From contig NZ_LAQL01000010.1 of assembly GCF_001026905.1 (NCBI RefSeq), positions 124,001-188,000 on the forward strand: DNA of 64,000 bases, read 5' to 3'. The stretch comes from Kiloniella spongiae (GTDB lineage: Bacteria > Pseudomonadota > Alphaproteobacteria > Kiloniellales > Kiloniellaceae). Position 1 is the stretch's first letter. Each line of letters opens with the position of its first letter. The position numbers and the translations under genes are program-made. Positions 17,783 to 26,623 of the stretch are shown here, piece by piece. Below the pieces are notes generated by a model. The model worked only from the letters and a program-made list of their open reading frames with translations, was not told the origin of the DNA and made no database searches.

Positions 17783-18721
17783 ATGGCGATCACACTTGCC
17801 ATGCTCAAAACCTTTGTTTCTGTTGCAGAAAACGGGTCTTTGATGGAAGCAGCAAAACAGTTGGGCAGAACACCATCAGCTGTTTCCATGGCTCTTAAAC
17901 AGCTTGAGATCGAATTTGATACTCAACTTTTCTCTGGCGAGCGTAAAGGTAATTTAACACCTACCGGTATTTTTGCTTTGGAACAGGCCCGTAATTTAAC
18001 CGATCAATGCGACGAAGTTTTTTCCGCGATCAGAGCTTACGCAAAAAATGAAATCGGGTATATTTCACTGGCCTGTGTTCCATCCGTTGCAGAACATATT
18101 TTACCACAGGTGATAAAGGCATTCCACGCCCAATGGCCAAAAGTAGAAATAGAAATTCGGGATGCTGATTCACGCAGTGTTATCAACGCAGTTCACAGCG
18201 GACGAGTTCAATTCGGCGTCGCAAGTCTCGCAAAAAAACTGCCCGGTATTGAATTTACCCCACTATTCCAAGACAGTCTTGGCCTTGTGAGTAGTGCAGA
18301 TGATGCTCCCCCAAAACCGAGTAAGAATATCAGTAACAAGAAATTGGCATTATTCCTAAAAGACAAGAAACTGCTCCTGAACAGTATAACGCAATCAATC
18401 ACTCTTCCTGAAATACTGGAAAACCAAGAAAATAGCCGAATTACCGTACATAACGTAACATCCGTTCTTGCACTGGTAAAAGCCGGCGCAGGCGTAACCG
18501 TACTTCCCAGGCTGCTGGTTCCGGAAACAGATACATCTTTGAATTTTATCCCTTTTGCCGATGAAAAGTTACGGCGCACAGTTGGCCTCTTCCAGAGAAA
18601 TGGCTCTCTTTTATCACCAGCTGCTCTGTCTCTCGTCGAAAAAATACACACTCGTATCTCTGAAATAGAGCACAATATAGGGGGAAATTTTACGAAATTA
18701 AACTTATCAGGATCAGCCTAA
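17783..18721 (+). CDS. LysR-family transcriptional regulator
   Basis: This 312-residue protein has an N-terminal winged helix (LAMLKTFVSVAENGSLMEAAK, then TPSAVSMALKQLEIEF) and a periplasmic-binding-like effector domain (about 90-300). It is divergent from the aldehyde dehydrogenase gene across 161 bp, the usual arrangement for a LysR regulator of its neighbour. The short palindrome GCAAAATTTGC at 17709-17719, in the shared intergenic space, is a possible binding site but is not distinctive. Effector unknown; presumably an intermediate of the adjacent pathway. Confidence 0.9.
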   Translation: MAITLAMLKTFVSVAENGSLMEAAKQLGRTPSAVSMALKQLEIEFDTQLFSGERKGNLTPTGIFALEQARNLTDQCDEVFSAIRAYAKNEIGYISLACVPSVAEHILPQVIKAFHAQWPKVEIEIRDADSRSVINAVHSGRVQFGVASLAKKLPGIEFTPLFQDSLGLVSSADDAPPKPSKNISNKKLALFLKDKKLLLNSITQSITLPEILENQENSRITVHNVTSVLALVKAGAGVTVLPRLLVPETDTSLNFIPFADEKLRRTVGLFQRNGSLLSPAALSLVEKIHTRISEIEHNIGGNFTKLNLSGSA

Positions 18722-19063
18722 ATTATAGATGTATGTGTAAATATTCTTGTATTAAGAATGCACATAAATAACGTCAGTTTTCATACCAAGGCATCTTTTA
18801 TAAATTGCTGTAACTATCTTTGATGCTATTGCTGTTTTTTCGCCTTAGCCACAGGTGGCGTTTTGTAATGTTCCATCCATTGATCTTCCAGACATAAAAT
18901 TACAGAGGTTTGGCTTTTATTTACCCTTTATTATATATAAAGAGGTTCTTTTTTTCAAATAAGTGTTAGTAAACTCTCAAAGTTGTGACCACACCGGGGC
19001 ACACAAAACGCCAAACATAAATCTAGTTTGTACCTATAAATTACCCATACATTTGACGAAAAA
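18722..19063. other. Intergenic stretch with no recognisable gene
   Basis: This AT-rich spacer lies between convergent genes. Short frames here lack ribosome sites and similarity to anything I know. A weak CGCC...GGCG hairpin at 18841-18860 is followed by TTTTG and might terminate LysR transcription, but it is far from the stop. I see nothing else. Confidence 0.5.
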
Positions 19064-19087
19064 AAGAGAGAGCCAAAACTCTCTCTT
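19064..19087 (-). terminator. Terminator of the polyol ABC transporter operon
   Basis: A 9-bp stem AAGAGAGAG / CTCTCTCTT with a 6-base loop lies 27 bp past the ATPase stop. On the minus strand it is followed by a T run. Confidence 0.8.
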
Positions 19088-19114
19088 AAAAGTTACGACA
19101 GGGTTAATTCTTAC

Positions 19115-19894
19115 TCAAACTGTCCCTCCTAGAGACCCTTCCAAGGTTGCAAGCTCCTGACCGCCGGCCATCATATCCTGTAATTCTTCTGGCGAGACAT
19201 CACCCCGACTTGCGGTTCCAAATGTTTTGCCTCTATTCAGAACCGTAAAACGATCACCGACCGCCATCGCGTGACGTACGTTATGAGTAATAAAAACAAC
19301 CGCAACACCAAGCTTTCGCACCATGTTAATTGTCGCCAAGACATTTGATGTCTGACGCACGCCAAGAGCAGAGGTTGGCTCATCAAGAATAAGAACCTTT
19401 GCCCCAAAATACACAGCACGGGCAATCGCAACCGTTTGGCGCTCGCCCCCCGACAAAGTACCCACGGCTTGATCCGGTCCACGGAGATTGATACCCATCT
19501 TACTCATTTCGGACATCGTAATTTCGTTGGCACGTTTATGATCAAAGAACTTCAGGGGACCAATATTACGGATTGGCTCGTTCCCCATAAAAAAATTACG
19601 ACTGACCGACATCAAAGGGATCATCGCCAAATCTTGATAGACCGTTGCAATACCGGCAGAGATCGCATCACGTGGTCTTTGAAAGTTCATCGGCTTACCC
19701 TCAAAAAGGATTTCTCCCTTTGTAGCCTTATGAACACCGGACATAGTTTTAATAAAGGTGGATTTACCAGCCCCATTATCCCCTAATAAACAATGACACT
19801 CTCCCTGATGTACATCTACGGATACACCAGCCAACGCGATCACAGGACCAAAGTGTTTTTCGATATCTTTCATCTGCAGAATAGGTGACGACAT
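19115..19894 (-). CDS. Sugar/polyol ABC transporter ATP-binding protein
   Basis: This 259-residue protein has a single ABC domain: Walker A GDNGAGKS, signature [15 protein letters not shown], Walker [12 protein letters not shown] and the switch His in VVFITHN. Carbohydrate importers of the ribose group usually have two fused ABC domains; single-domain forms occur in the FrcA type. The first gene of the operon encodes the binding protein, then comes the permease, then this gene one base after the permease stop. Shared regulation with the iol genes makes inositol or a related polyol the likely substrate. Confidence 0.92.
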   Translation of the reverse strand: MSSPILQMKDIEKHFGPVIALAGVSVDVHQGECHCLLGDNGAGKSTFIKTMSGVHKATKGEILFEGKPMNFQRPRDAISAGIATVYQDLAMIPLMSVSRNFFMGNEPIRNIGPLKFFDHKRANEITMSEMSKMGINLRGPDQAVGTLSGGERQTVAIARAVYFGAKVLILDEPTSALGVRQTSNVLATINMVRKLGVAVVFITHNVRHAMAVGDRFTVLNRGKTFGTASRGDVSPEELQDMMAGGQELATLEGSLGGTV

Positions 19895-19895
19895 C

Positions 19896-21023
19896 TTATC
19901 TCTCCCCCGTGATCATACGGCGGATATAGGTATTAAGCACAACAGCGAGAAGTAGAATGATGCCAAGGAAGACACGGAACAAAGAGCTCTCGACACCAGC
20001 AAAGAACAATCCTTGCTGCACGACACCAAAGATCAAAGCACCAAGTGCAGCACCTAGAACAGAACCATAACCTCCTGTAAGAAGAGCGCCTCCAATCACA
20101 ACAGAGATAATCGCTTCAAACTCTTTCAAGACACCTCTGTCTGCACCAGCGGAACCAAATTCCATCACCTGGCAGGTTGCAAAAACAGTGGCACAGAAAG
20201 CAGTGAACATAAACATCAATATTTTAACACGGCTTACAGGGACACCAACATAACGTGCAGCCTGTGCATCACCACCTGCGGCAAAGATCCAGTTCCCAAA
20301 GCGGGTTTTTGTCAATAGAATGTGACCAAATATGATCAAGCCAATTGCCCAAACCACCAGCATTGGAACACCATCAACAACTGGTTGACCTGCCTTCACG
20401 CCGCGCTCAAAGGTGGAGATAACACCAGCGTCCCCCAACCATTGGAAAACCCCGGTCAGTACTTTTCCGCCAAAAAGACTTGCAAGCCAATCCCCCTCGG
20501 CCACATCACGGATACCGCCAATAATGGTTTTACGTTCAAGGGTTTGGGGAAGGAAAATGGTAAAGCCGCGCAGGATAAACAACAACGCGAGCGTCACAAT
20601 AAAACTCGGCAATCCGGTTTTTATAACAATGTACCCGTTCAAAGCCCCGATACCGATACAGAGGATAAAGGTAACAATAATTGCAAACCAGATCGGCCAC
20701 CCTAACGTGACACCAAAAATGGCAATCATCATGCCTGCAAACCCGATCATTGACCCCATTGAAAGATCAAATTCACCGGAAATCATCAAAAGACATGCAC
20801 CAACAGCAATAATAGCAAATTGTGCCGAAACAAGTGTCCAGTTCAGAACACCTTGCGATGTAAACATCCCGGAATCAAAAGCCGTCAGCAGAAAGAATGT
20901 AAACACAAGAACGGTTCCACACATTCCCCCTAATTCGGGACGAACCAGTGCTTTCCGTAAAGAAGATCTCTCTTTTATTCTTTCATCAGCGACAGGTGCG
21001 GGAGAAGGATTGCTCGTGACCAT
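19896..21023 (-). CDS. Sugar/polyol ABC transporter permease
   Basis: The start is ATG at 21023, with GAGG seven bases upstream, giving 375 residues; an ATG four codons earlier is possible. A polar N-terminal tail precedes about ten membrane segments of the RbsC/FrcC type. [16 protein letters not shown] carries the family's conserved first periplasmic-loop region, and [20 protein letters not shown] lies near the end. It forms the channel for the adjacent ATPase and binding protein. Confidence 0.92.
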   Translation of the reverse strand: MVTSNPSPAPVADERIKERSSLRKALVRPELGGMCGTVLVFTFFLLTAFDSGMFTSQGVLNWTLVSAQFAIIAVGACLLMISGEFDLSMGSMIGFAGMMIAIFGVTLGWPIWFAIIVTFILCIGIGALNGYIVIKTGLPSFIVTLALLFILRGFTIFLPQTLERKTIIGGIRDVAEGDWLASLFGGKVLTGVFQWLGDAGVISTFERGVKAGQPVVDGVPMLVVWAIGLIIFGHILLTKTRFGNWIFAAGGDAQAARYVGVPVSRVKILMFMFTAFCATVFATCQVMEFGSAGADRGVLKEFEAIISVVIGGALLTGGYGSVLGAALGALIFGVVQQGLFFAGVESSLFRVFLGIILLLAVVLNTYIRRMITGER

Positions 21024-21091
21024 AAAGAGCCTCATCAATAAAAAATACGCAGAAACGACCACACAAAGGTGGCCGTTTCTGACTTAGCGTT

Positions 21092-22042
21092 TTAGCGATA
21101 TTCGCCTGCGAATTTTTCAACAAGTTCCAGACCATCAGCTGTTACAAAGCCCGGACCAGAGTTGATGTTATTCCCCGGCAACACACCATAGCGGTCATAG
21201 TTTGTCAGAATAACAACAGGCAGATAAGCCTGTAGGAACGGTTGCTGATCAATACCCCATTTGATGATGCCAGACTTAATGCCTTTGACAATTTCATCAC
21301 CTAGATCAAAAGTACCGAAGTAAATGTCACCCGCCATGCCATTTTCCTGCAACGCCAGAATTGTTGGGTCAGCAGAGGTCGGACCTAGTGTCAGAACCGC
21401 ATCTGTATCCGGATTAGCCGCAAGATAAGCCAAGACACGGTTTTTAATTTCAGCCGGATCCTGCCCGCTATCAATCATGGAACTGCCAAGCGGAACGCCC
21501 AAACCATCAGCAAAGCCACGACAGCGTTCGGCAACAACTGTGTTAGAAATCACGTGGTTGACGCAGACAAAAGATTTCACGCCATCTGATTTGGCACGAA
21601 GACCAGCTGCATAGCCTGCATCATATTCGGGCTGTCCCACAAACATCAATGCACCGACTTCACGTGTTTGTTCTGCCGTGCCAGAGTTCATAATAATGAC
21701 ATTAATCCCCTGATCTACAGCCGAACGAATTGGACCGCTGAGAACATCATAATCAGCAAGAGTTGTAATAATGCCATTCGGATTAGAAGCAGCAGCCTGT
21801 TCGATGATACGTGCCATATCAGCAAGATCCCCAGTCGGCGGATTGCGGTATTCGACAGTAACATCCATTTGCTCACCAGCAAGCGCGATGCCGTTCTTGA
21901 TTGTATTCCACCAGCTATCGCTGTCTGGCGCATGACTGACCAGAATATACTTTTCCCCCTCGGCCGAAGCTGTTGTTGCCCCGAGCAACGGTGCAACAAC
22001 AAATGCTGTGGCCAAGACCAAACTTTTAAATAGTGGTTTCAT
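21092..22042 (-). CDS. Periplasmic sugar/polyol-binding protein
   Basis: This 316-residue protein begins with a Sec signal peptide (cleavage probably after ATTASA). It belongs to the RbsB-like binding protein group: YILVSHAPDSDSWWNTIKNG, GIITTLADYDVL, VIIMNSGTAEQT and AVLTLGPTSADPTILA. First gene of the transporter operon; its ATG is 97 bp from a 42-bp palindrome shared with the divergent LacI gene. Substrate inferred as inositol or a stereoisomer, because the same operator core precedes the iol genes. Confidence 0.92.
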   Translation of the reverse strand: MKPLFKSLVLATAFVVAPLLGATTASAEGEKYILVSHAPDSDSWWNTIKNGIALAGEQMDVTVEYRNPPTGDLADMARIIEQAAASNPNGIITTLADYDVLSGPIRSAVDQGINVIIMNSGTAEQTREVGALMFVGQPEYDAGYAAGLRAKSDGVKSFVCVNHVISNTVVAERCRGFADGLGVPLGSSMIDSGQDPAEIKNRVLAYLAANPDTDAVLTLGPTSADPTILALQENGMAGDIYFGTFDLGDEIVKGIKSGIIKWGIDQQPFLQAYLPVVILTNYDRYGVLPGNNINSGPGFVTADGLELVEKFAGEYR

Positions 22043-22138
22043 TGTTTACTCCCTTTTTGAATGTATTTTGTATTTTTATTCATAGACAGTTCGTGGGACG
22101 GTTCGTGCCGTTTCTTTTTTCTTTCTTATCTTATTCAT

Positions 22139-22180
22139 AGTTTTTTAATTTTTGCAACCGGTTGCAAAAATTAAAAAACT
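22139..22180. promoter_or_regulatory. 42-bp perfect palindrome, LacI-family operator
   Basis: A perfect inverted repeat with 21-bp arms is centred between 22159 and 22160. Its core is TTTGCAACCGGTTGCAAA with the central CpG typical of LacI-family operators, and the flanks are A/T tracts that are also perfectly symmetric. It lies between the divergent transporter operon and lacI-type gene. The 18-bp core recurs exactly at 26517-26534. Confidence 0.88.
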
Positions 22181-22250
22181 TTCGTACTGTTATTTCAAAC
22201 TTTTTACGCTAAACATAGGGCGATTACAGACCACTGGAGAACGGATTTAT

Positions 22251-23249
22251 ATGGCTGCAACGTTAAAGGAAGTTGCCAAACACGCAGGTGTATCGACATC
22301 GGCTGTGTCTAGAACCTTTACGCCGGGAGCTTCCGTTTCTGATAAAATGCGTAGGCGGGTCGAAAAAGCAGCACGAGAACTTGGCTACAGCCCTAACCTT
22401 CTGGCTAGAAGTTTAACAACACGGCGAACGAAGTTAATCGGGTTGGTCTCAAACAACTTTCACAACCCTATTTTTCTTCAAGTCTTTGATCTCTTCACGC
22501 GTGGCTTGCAAGCACGTGGCCTGAGGCCATTGCTCGTCAATCTTTCGGACGAAACCGATCCCGAAAGCTCCATCCGTATGTTACGCCAGTATTCAGTTGA
22601 TGGTGTAATCGTTGCCTCATCAACACTATTACCCGGTTTCGCAAAAGCTTTCAGGGATGCCGGGGTTCCGGTTGTTCATTCCTTTGGTCGCTATTCAAGC
22701 TCTCCTGAAATTCACGTGGTTGGCATCGACAACGTGGAATGTGGCCGGATGGCTGCGCGGGAACTGGTTAATCGTGGTTATAAAAAAGTTGGATTTCTTG
22801 GCGGTCCCGATACGGCAACGTCAACTCAGGATCGTTTTACCGGCTTTAAAGAAGAAATAAGCCTTCACCCTCAAATCGATTTTAAATACAGCTTTTCTGC
22901 GGCCTATTCATTTGATGCCGGTCGGGATGAAATGACGCGCCTTTTAGAGCGATCACCTCAGGATGCTTATTTTTGTGGAGATGACATTCTGTCAATCGGC
23001 GCCTTAACCGCCTTAAAGTTAGCTGGCCTTTCTGCCCCACAAGATATTGGAATTATTGGCCTAAACGATATGGAAATGGCCCGGTGGGAAAACATTGACC
23101 TGACAACAATCCGACAACCTGTGAACGAGATCATCAACTCTTCTATTGAACTAATAACTGCAATGCTCGACGACCCGGATCGTTATCCTGAATCACGCTT
23201 GTTCCCCTGTCGTGTTATTGAACGAGGGACGCTAAGGCCCCTCGTCTAA
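22251..23249 (+). CDS. LacI-family regulator of the inositol/polyol regulon
   Basis: The start is ATG at 22251, where MAATLKEVAKHAGVSTSAVS begins the LacI helix-turn-helix directly; a longer frame from 22152 would run through the operator palindrome. The protein has 332 residues, with the hinge helix (LARSLTTRRTKLIGLV) and a periplasmic-binding-like effector domain to the C-terminus. It faces away from the transporter operon. The palindromes at 22139-22180 and 26517-26534 carry a LacI-type core, so this protein is the obvious candidate repressor of the transporter, itself and both iol operons. The inducer is probably a polyol or pathway intermediate. Confidence 0.9.
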   Translation: MAATLKEVAKHAGVSTSAVSRTFTPGASVSDKMRRRVEKAARELGYSPNLLARSLTTRRTKLIGLVSNNFHNPIFLQVFDLFTRGLQARGLRPLLVNLSDETDPESSIRMLRQYSVDGVIVASSTLLPGFAKAFRDAGVPVVHSFGRYSSSPEIHVVGIDNVECGRMAARELVNRGYKKVGFLGGPDTATSTQDRFTGFKEEISLHPQIDFKYSFSAAYSFDAGRDEMTRLLERSPQDAYFCGDDILSIGALTALKLAGLSAPQDIGIIGLNDMEMARWENIDLTTIRQPVNEIINSSIELITAMLDDPDRYPESRLFPCRVIERGTLRPLV

Positions 23250-23271
23250 TTAACACTTTACCCGATATTAT

Positions 23272-24429
23272 CTAACGGAACATCGGCGGACGAGCATCAA
23301 CCCATAGCCCGTCTTCTTTACCTGATTGAGCCACGGCAGCAACAGCAGCCATAGAACGCAGACCATCTTCGGATTTCGGATAAAGGTTCGCAGCCGGGTC
23401 TGGTGATCGTCCTTCTTTCTTCGCACCAATAACTTCGGCCAAGTCTGTATAGATATTGGCAAAAGCAAGCGGCATTCCCTCGGCATGACCAATAGTCACC
23501 CGCGTTGCACGATCAGCTTCGGGAGAAAGATTTTCCTCACCACGCTCAATCGTTTGTAAACGCCCGTTCAAGGGCATGTAATAGAGTTGATTGGGTTGTT
23601 CCTGCATCCACTTGAGGCCGCCTGTTTCACCAAAAACCTGAATGCTCAAACCGTGTTGACGCCCAATAGCAACAGAAGACGTCCATAAACGCCCAACAGT
23701 TCCAGCATCCATCCGGAAGTTGACCATCGCATCATCTTCCAAAACCCTGCTTTCAATGAGTGAAGCACAATCAGCAGATAATTTTGTAACTTCTTGCCCC
23801 GTAACAAAGCTTGCCATGTGCAGCGCATGAATACCACAGTCAGCAAACTGCGCTGAAACACCCGCCTGCGCAGGATCATAGCGCCAGCGCACCCGTGGAT
23901 TATCCGCATCTGCAGCATCCGCGTGGTGTCCATGCGCAAACTCTGTCACCACCAGTCTTATCCTACCAAGATCACCACGGGCAATCATTGCCCTCATATG
24001 ACGAACCAGCGAATAGCCGGTGTATCCATAGTTCACTGCACAAATTTTTCCGGATTTCTGTGCGATACGAACGATATCTTCGCCTTCTTCAACAGTCATG
24101 GTCATCGGTTTTTCGCAGAGAACATGATACCCGGCTTCAAGAAATGCTTTTGTGATTTCGAAATGCGTTGAATTAGGTGTCGCAACAGTGACGAGATCAA
24201 CACGATCTTCGCGTGCATTTTCACCCTGAAGCATTTCCCGCCAATCGCCATAGGCACGATCCGCAGCAACACCGAGCTCTTGTGCATAGCGACGCCCTGC
24301 TTCCGGATTATGATCAAGCGCGCCCGCAACAAAAGAAAACAGTCCATCAAGACCTGCACTTAGACGATGTGCCGGGCCAATCTGGCTACCTTCACCACCG
24401 CCAATCATTCCCCAATTAAGCTTTGCCAT
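23272..24429 (-). CDS. Gfo/Idh/MocA-family oxidoreductase
   Basis: This 385-residue protein has an N-terminal NAD(P)-binding fold (WGMIGGGEGSQIGPAHR), the family EKPM motif (HVLCEKPMTMTVEEG) and a C-terminal alpha/beta catalytic domain with ADCGIHALHMASFV, holding the usual catalytic His region. Last gene of a minus operon with the IolE-like protein and a second Gfo/Idh enzyme, under the shared LacI-type operator. The likely reaction is oxidation of an inositol isomer or of an intermediate; which isomer cannot be told from sequence. Confidence 0.88.
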   Translation of the reverse strand: MAKLNWGMIGGGEGSQIGPAHRLSAGLDGLFSFVAGALDHNPEAGRRYAQELGVAADRAYGDWREMLQGENAREDRVDLVTVATPNSTHFEITKAFLEAGYHVLCEKPMTMTVEEGEDIVRIAQKSGKICAVNYGYTGYSLVRHMRAMIARGDLGRIRLVVTEFAHGHHADAADADNPRVRWRYDPAQAGVSAQFADCGIHALHMASFVTGQEVTKLSADCASLIESRVLEDDAMVNFRMDAGTVGRLWTSSVAIGRQHGLSIQVFGETGGLKWMQEQPNQLYYMPLNGRLQTIERGEENLSPEADRATRVTIGHAEGMPLAFANIYTDLAEVIGAKKEGRSPDPAANLYPKSEDGLRSMAAVAAVAQSGKEDGLWVDARPPMFR

Positions 24430-24440
24430 GTCCGTGTTCC

Positions 24441-25334
24441 TTAATTAAAACCGATGGATTGCAAATATTTACGGTTCAGTATTGCATCATCGATAGGGCG
24501 TACTGGCAGTGTCGGATCACAATCCTGTTCCACCGTGCACCAGCCTTCAAAGCCTGCTTGTGTCAAAAGCTGATAAACAGCCGGGAAATCTACATCACCA
24601 TCACCAAGATTACAGAAAATTCCCTGCCCGCAAGCCTTATAAAAATCGGTTCTATTTTCTATAACATCTACTTTAACAGTCGGCGATATATCTTTGAAAT
24701 GCATATAAGAAATACGTTTCATGTGGCGTTTCATAAAAGCGATTGGATCAAACCCTGCATAGGAATGATGCCCCGTATCAAAACAGATCTTGAGAATACT
24801 CTCATCAATCTCAGATAGCAGTCGTTCCAACTCTGGTTCAAAATCCATGAACCCCGCAGCATGAGCATGAATACCTGTTGTTAAGCCGTACTCTTCAGTG
24901 CCAATTTTAGCGACCGTCTCAAAACGGGTCCTATAGGCATTCCACTCCTGATCATCCATTTTCTCAGCTTCATCGACACGACCAGCTGTTGGGGCGCGAC
25001 GCGGTGAAATAGAATCAATCAACACCAAGTGATTAGCTCCGTGCGCCACCAAAGCCTTACAGGTTCGATGCACCCCATCCAGCACATCATCCCATTGGGC
25101 AGGATCGTGAAAAGGCCTAAAGACAACACCACCAATCAGGTCCAGATGATGTTCATCCAATGCTTCGGCAAGTTGATTCGGGTCTTCGGGCATAAAACCA
25201 ACAGGCCCCAATTCGATGCCCGTATATCCAGCTTCAGCACACTCTTTCAGTACCGTTTTCCAATCCGGATTGCGTGGATCTTGCGCAAACTCCACTCCCC
25301 ATGAACAGGGTGCATTACCAATTTTTATAGACAT
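24441..25334 (-). CDS. IolE-like TIM-barrel protein (candidate inosose dehydratase)
   Basis: The start is taken as ATG at 25334 (297 residues); a GTG one codon earlier is also open. This is a xylose-isomerase-like TIM barrel: NAPCSWGVEF at the start, GYTGIELGPVGFMP, the metal-ligand segment CFDTGHHSYAGFDP, YMHFKDI, and WCTVEQDCDP near the end. These match the IolE/IolI/sugar-phosphate isomerase superfamily. The pathway encoded by iolD, iolC and iolB needs an inosose dehydratase, and this is the only candidate in the window. An isomerase role remains possible. Confidence 0.82.
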   Translation of the reverse strand: MSIKIGNAPCSWGVEFAQDPRNPDWKTVLKECAEAGYTGIELGPVGFMPEDPNQLAEALDEHHLDLIGGVVFRPFHDPAQWDDVLDGVHRTCKALVAHGANHLVLIDSISPRRAPTAGRVDEAEKMDDQEWNAYRTRFETVAKIGTEEYGLTTGIHAHAAGFMDFEPELERLLSEIDESILKICFDTGHHSYAGFDPIAFMKRHMKRISYMHFKDISPTVKVDVIENRTDFYKACGQGIFCNLGDGDVDFPAVYQLLTQAGFEGWCTVEQDCDPTLPVRPIDDAILNRKYLQSIGFN

Positions 25335-25364
25335 CACTGTCTGCCTTTCACATTTACGAATATT

Positions 25365-26489
25365 TTAAACGTTCATCCACGTCTTTGATTCACTTGAATC
25401 ATGAGCAAGCTCAACGATACGGTTCACGTCCATTCCATCCCGAAAGGTTGGCCAAACCGCTTTTTTCGTTTCAATAGCCTGCAGAAAATCTCGCGCTTCA
25501 ATAATAATTTGATCCTGATAGCCTGTGCCATGTCCTGGCCCTTGACAAAACGCCAAATAATCCGGATGGCTGGGACCTGTCAGAATTTTCCGAAATCCCC
25601 GCAGGTGTTCCGGTCCTTCTGCTTTATAGAGCCATAGGGCATTTTGATCTTCTTGATCGAACCTGATAGCGCCTTTGGTTCCTGTAACTTCAAAGACGTA
25701 TCCCATTTTTCGACCTGTTGCGATACGACTGAAAAACAGATGCCCCATAGCACCATTTTCAAACCGACACATAATCTGCCCCTGATCATCATTGGTGACA
25801 TCAGATAGATCTTTAGCATCAGAAGCAGAAGATGTTGTGGGACGTTTTGAATGAACCGTTTCGACTTCGGCGATCAATGTTACAATTGGCCCGACAAGCG
25901 CCAAGGCACCATTAATCATGTGTGGCGCCAAATCACCCATTGTACCATTACTCTTGCCACGAGTGCGCCAGCTTGCTGATAACGCCGGATCTGCATAAAA
26001 ATCTTCTGTATGTTCGCCCCTAAACCATGTGATATCCCCGACCTCTCCCTCTGCAATAAGAGAGCGGGCAAACTGGGCAGCAGGTGTGCGTATATAATTA
26101 AATCCGACCATATTAACGACACCACTGTTTTCCGCTGCCGCAACCATTGCCTGACTATCTTCCAAAGAGGCCCCAAGCGGCTTCTCACAGAATACTGGTT
26201 TGCGACAAAGGAACGCGGCCTCTGCTATCTCTCGGTGGGTTTCTTGCGGCGAGGCTATAACTATAGCCTCGACATTCGGGTCGTCGACCAGCTTTTGCCA
26301 ATCAGAAGTACACCTCTTAAATCCGAAAGATTTTCGGTATTTTTCTGCAGATTGATCTGTGGTGGCGCAAACCATTTCTAAACGAGGACGTAAATTGGTA
26401 TTAAAGACTGCACCAACAGACTGCATTGCCACAGCATGCGCCTTGCCCATATAGCCCCCACCAACAATGCCAATACCAATTTCTCTCAT
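25365..26489 (-). CDS. Gfo/Idh-family dehydrogenase, inositol dehydrogenase-like
   Basis: This 374-residue protein has the Rossmann motif IGIVGGGYMGKAHA, EKPLGASLEDS, and a substrate-domain segment MGDLAPHMINGALALVGP with the catalytic Asp/His pair. From memory it resembles the scyllo-inositol/L-glucose dehydrogenase LgdA of Paracoccus more than classical IolG; this needs a search. A strong GAGGAGG precedes the ATG. First gene of the minus operon, directly downstream of the LacI-type operator shared with iolD. The probable reaction is NAD-dependent oxidation of an inositol to an inosose. Confidence 0.88.
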   Translation of the reverse strand: MREIGIGIVGGGYMGKAHAVAMQSVGAVFNTNLRPRLEMVCATTDQSAEKYRKSFGFKRCTSDWQKLVDDPNVEAIVIASPQETHREIAEAAFLCRKPVFCEKPLGASLEDSQAMVAAAENSGVVNMVGFNYIRTPAAQFARSLIAEGEVGDITWFRGEHTEDFYADPALSASWRTRGKSNGTMGDLAPHMINGALALVGPIVTLIAEVETVHSKRPTTSSASDAKDLSDVTNDDQGQIMCRFENGAMGHLFFSRIATGRKMGYVFEVTGTKGAIRFDQEDQNALWLYKAEGPEHLRGFRKILTGPSHPDYLAFCQGPGHGTGYQDQIIIEARDFLQAIETKKAVWPTFRDGMDVNRIVELAHDSSESKTWMNV

Positions 26490-26516
26490 CGACAGAGCCT
26501 CCTCGTGTAAAATAAA

Positions 26517-26534
26517 TTTGCAACCGGTTGCAAA
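26517..26534. promoter_or_regulatory. Second LacI-family operator in the iol divergent promoter
   Basis: TTTGCAACCGGTTGCAAA is an 18-bp perfect palindrome identical to the core of the 42-bp site at 22139-22180. It lies between the divergent Gfo/Idh operon and iolD, 28 bp from the former's ATG and about 90 bp from the latter's. Confidence 0.88.
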
Positions 26535-26623
26535 ATTAGTATCCTCAGAATCGATAACAGGTCAACTGACAATCGAACAATGTCAGAAATTGACGTAATA
26601 ACCATACGACTGCAGAGGCAGAT

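Noticed and set aside
18841-18860. Terminator for the LysR gene
   Set aside because: Stem is only about four pairs and it lies 120 bp past the stop; not convincing enough to list.
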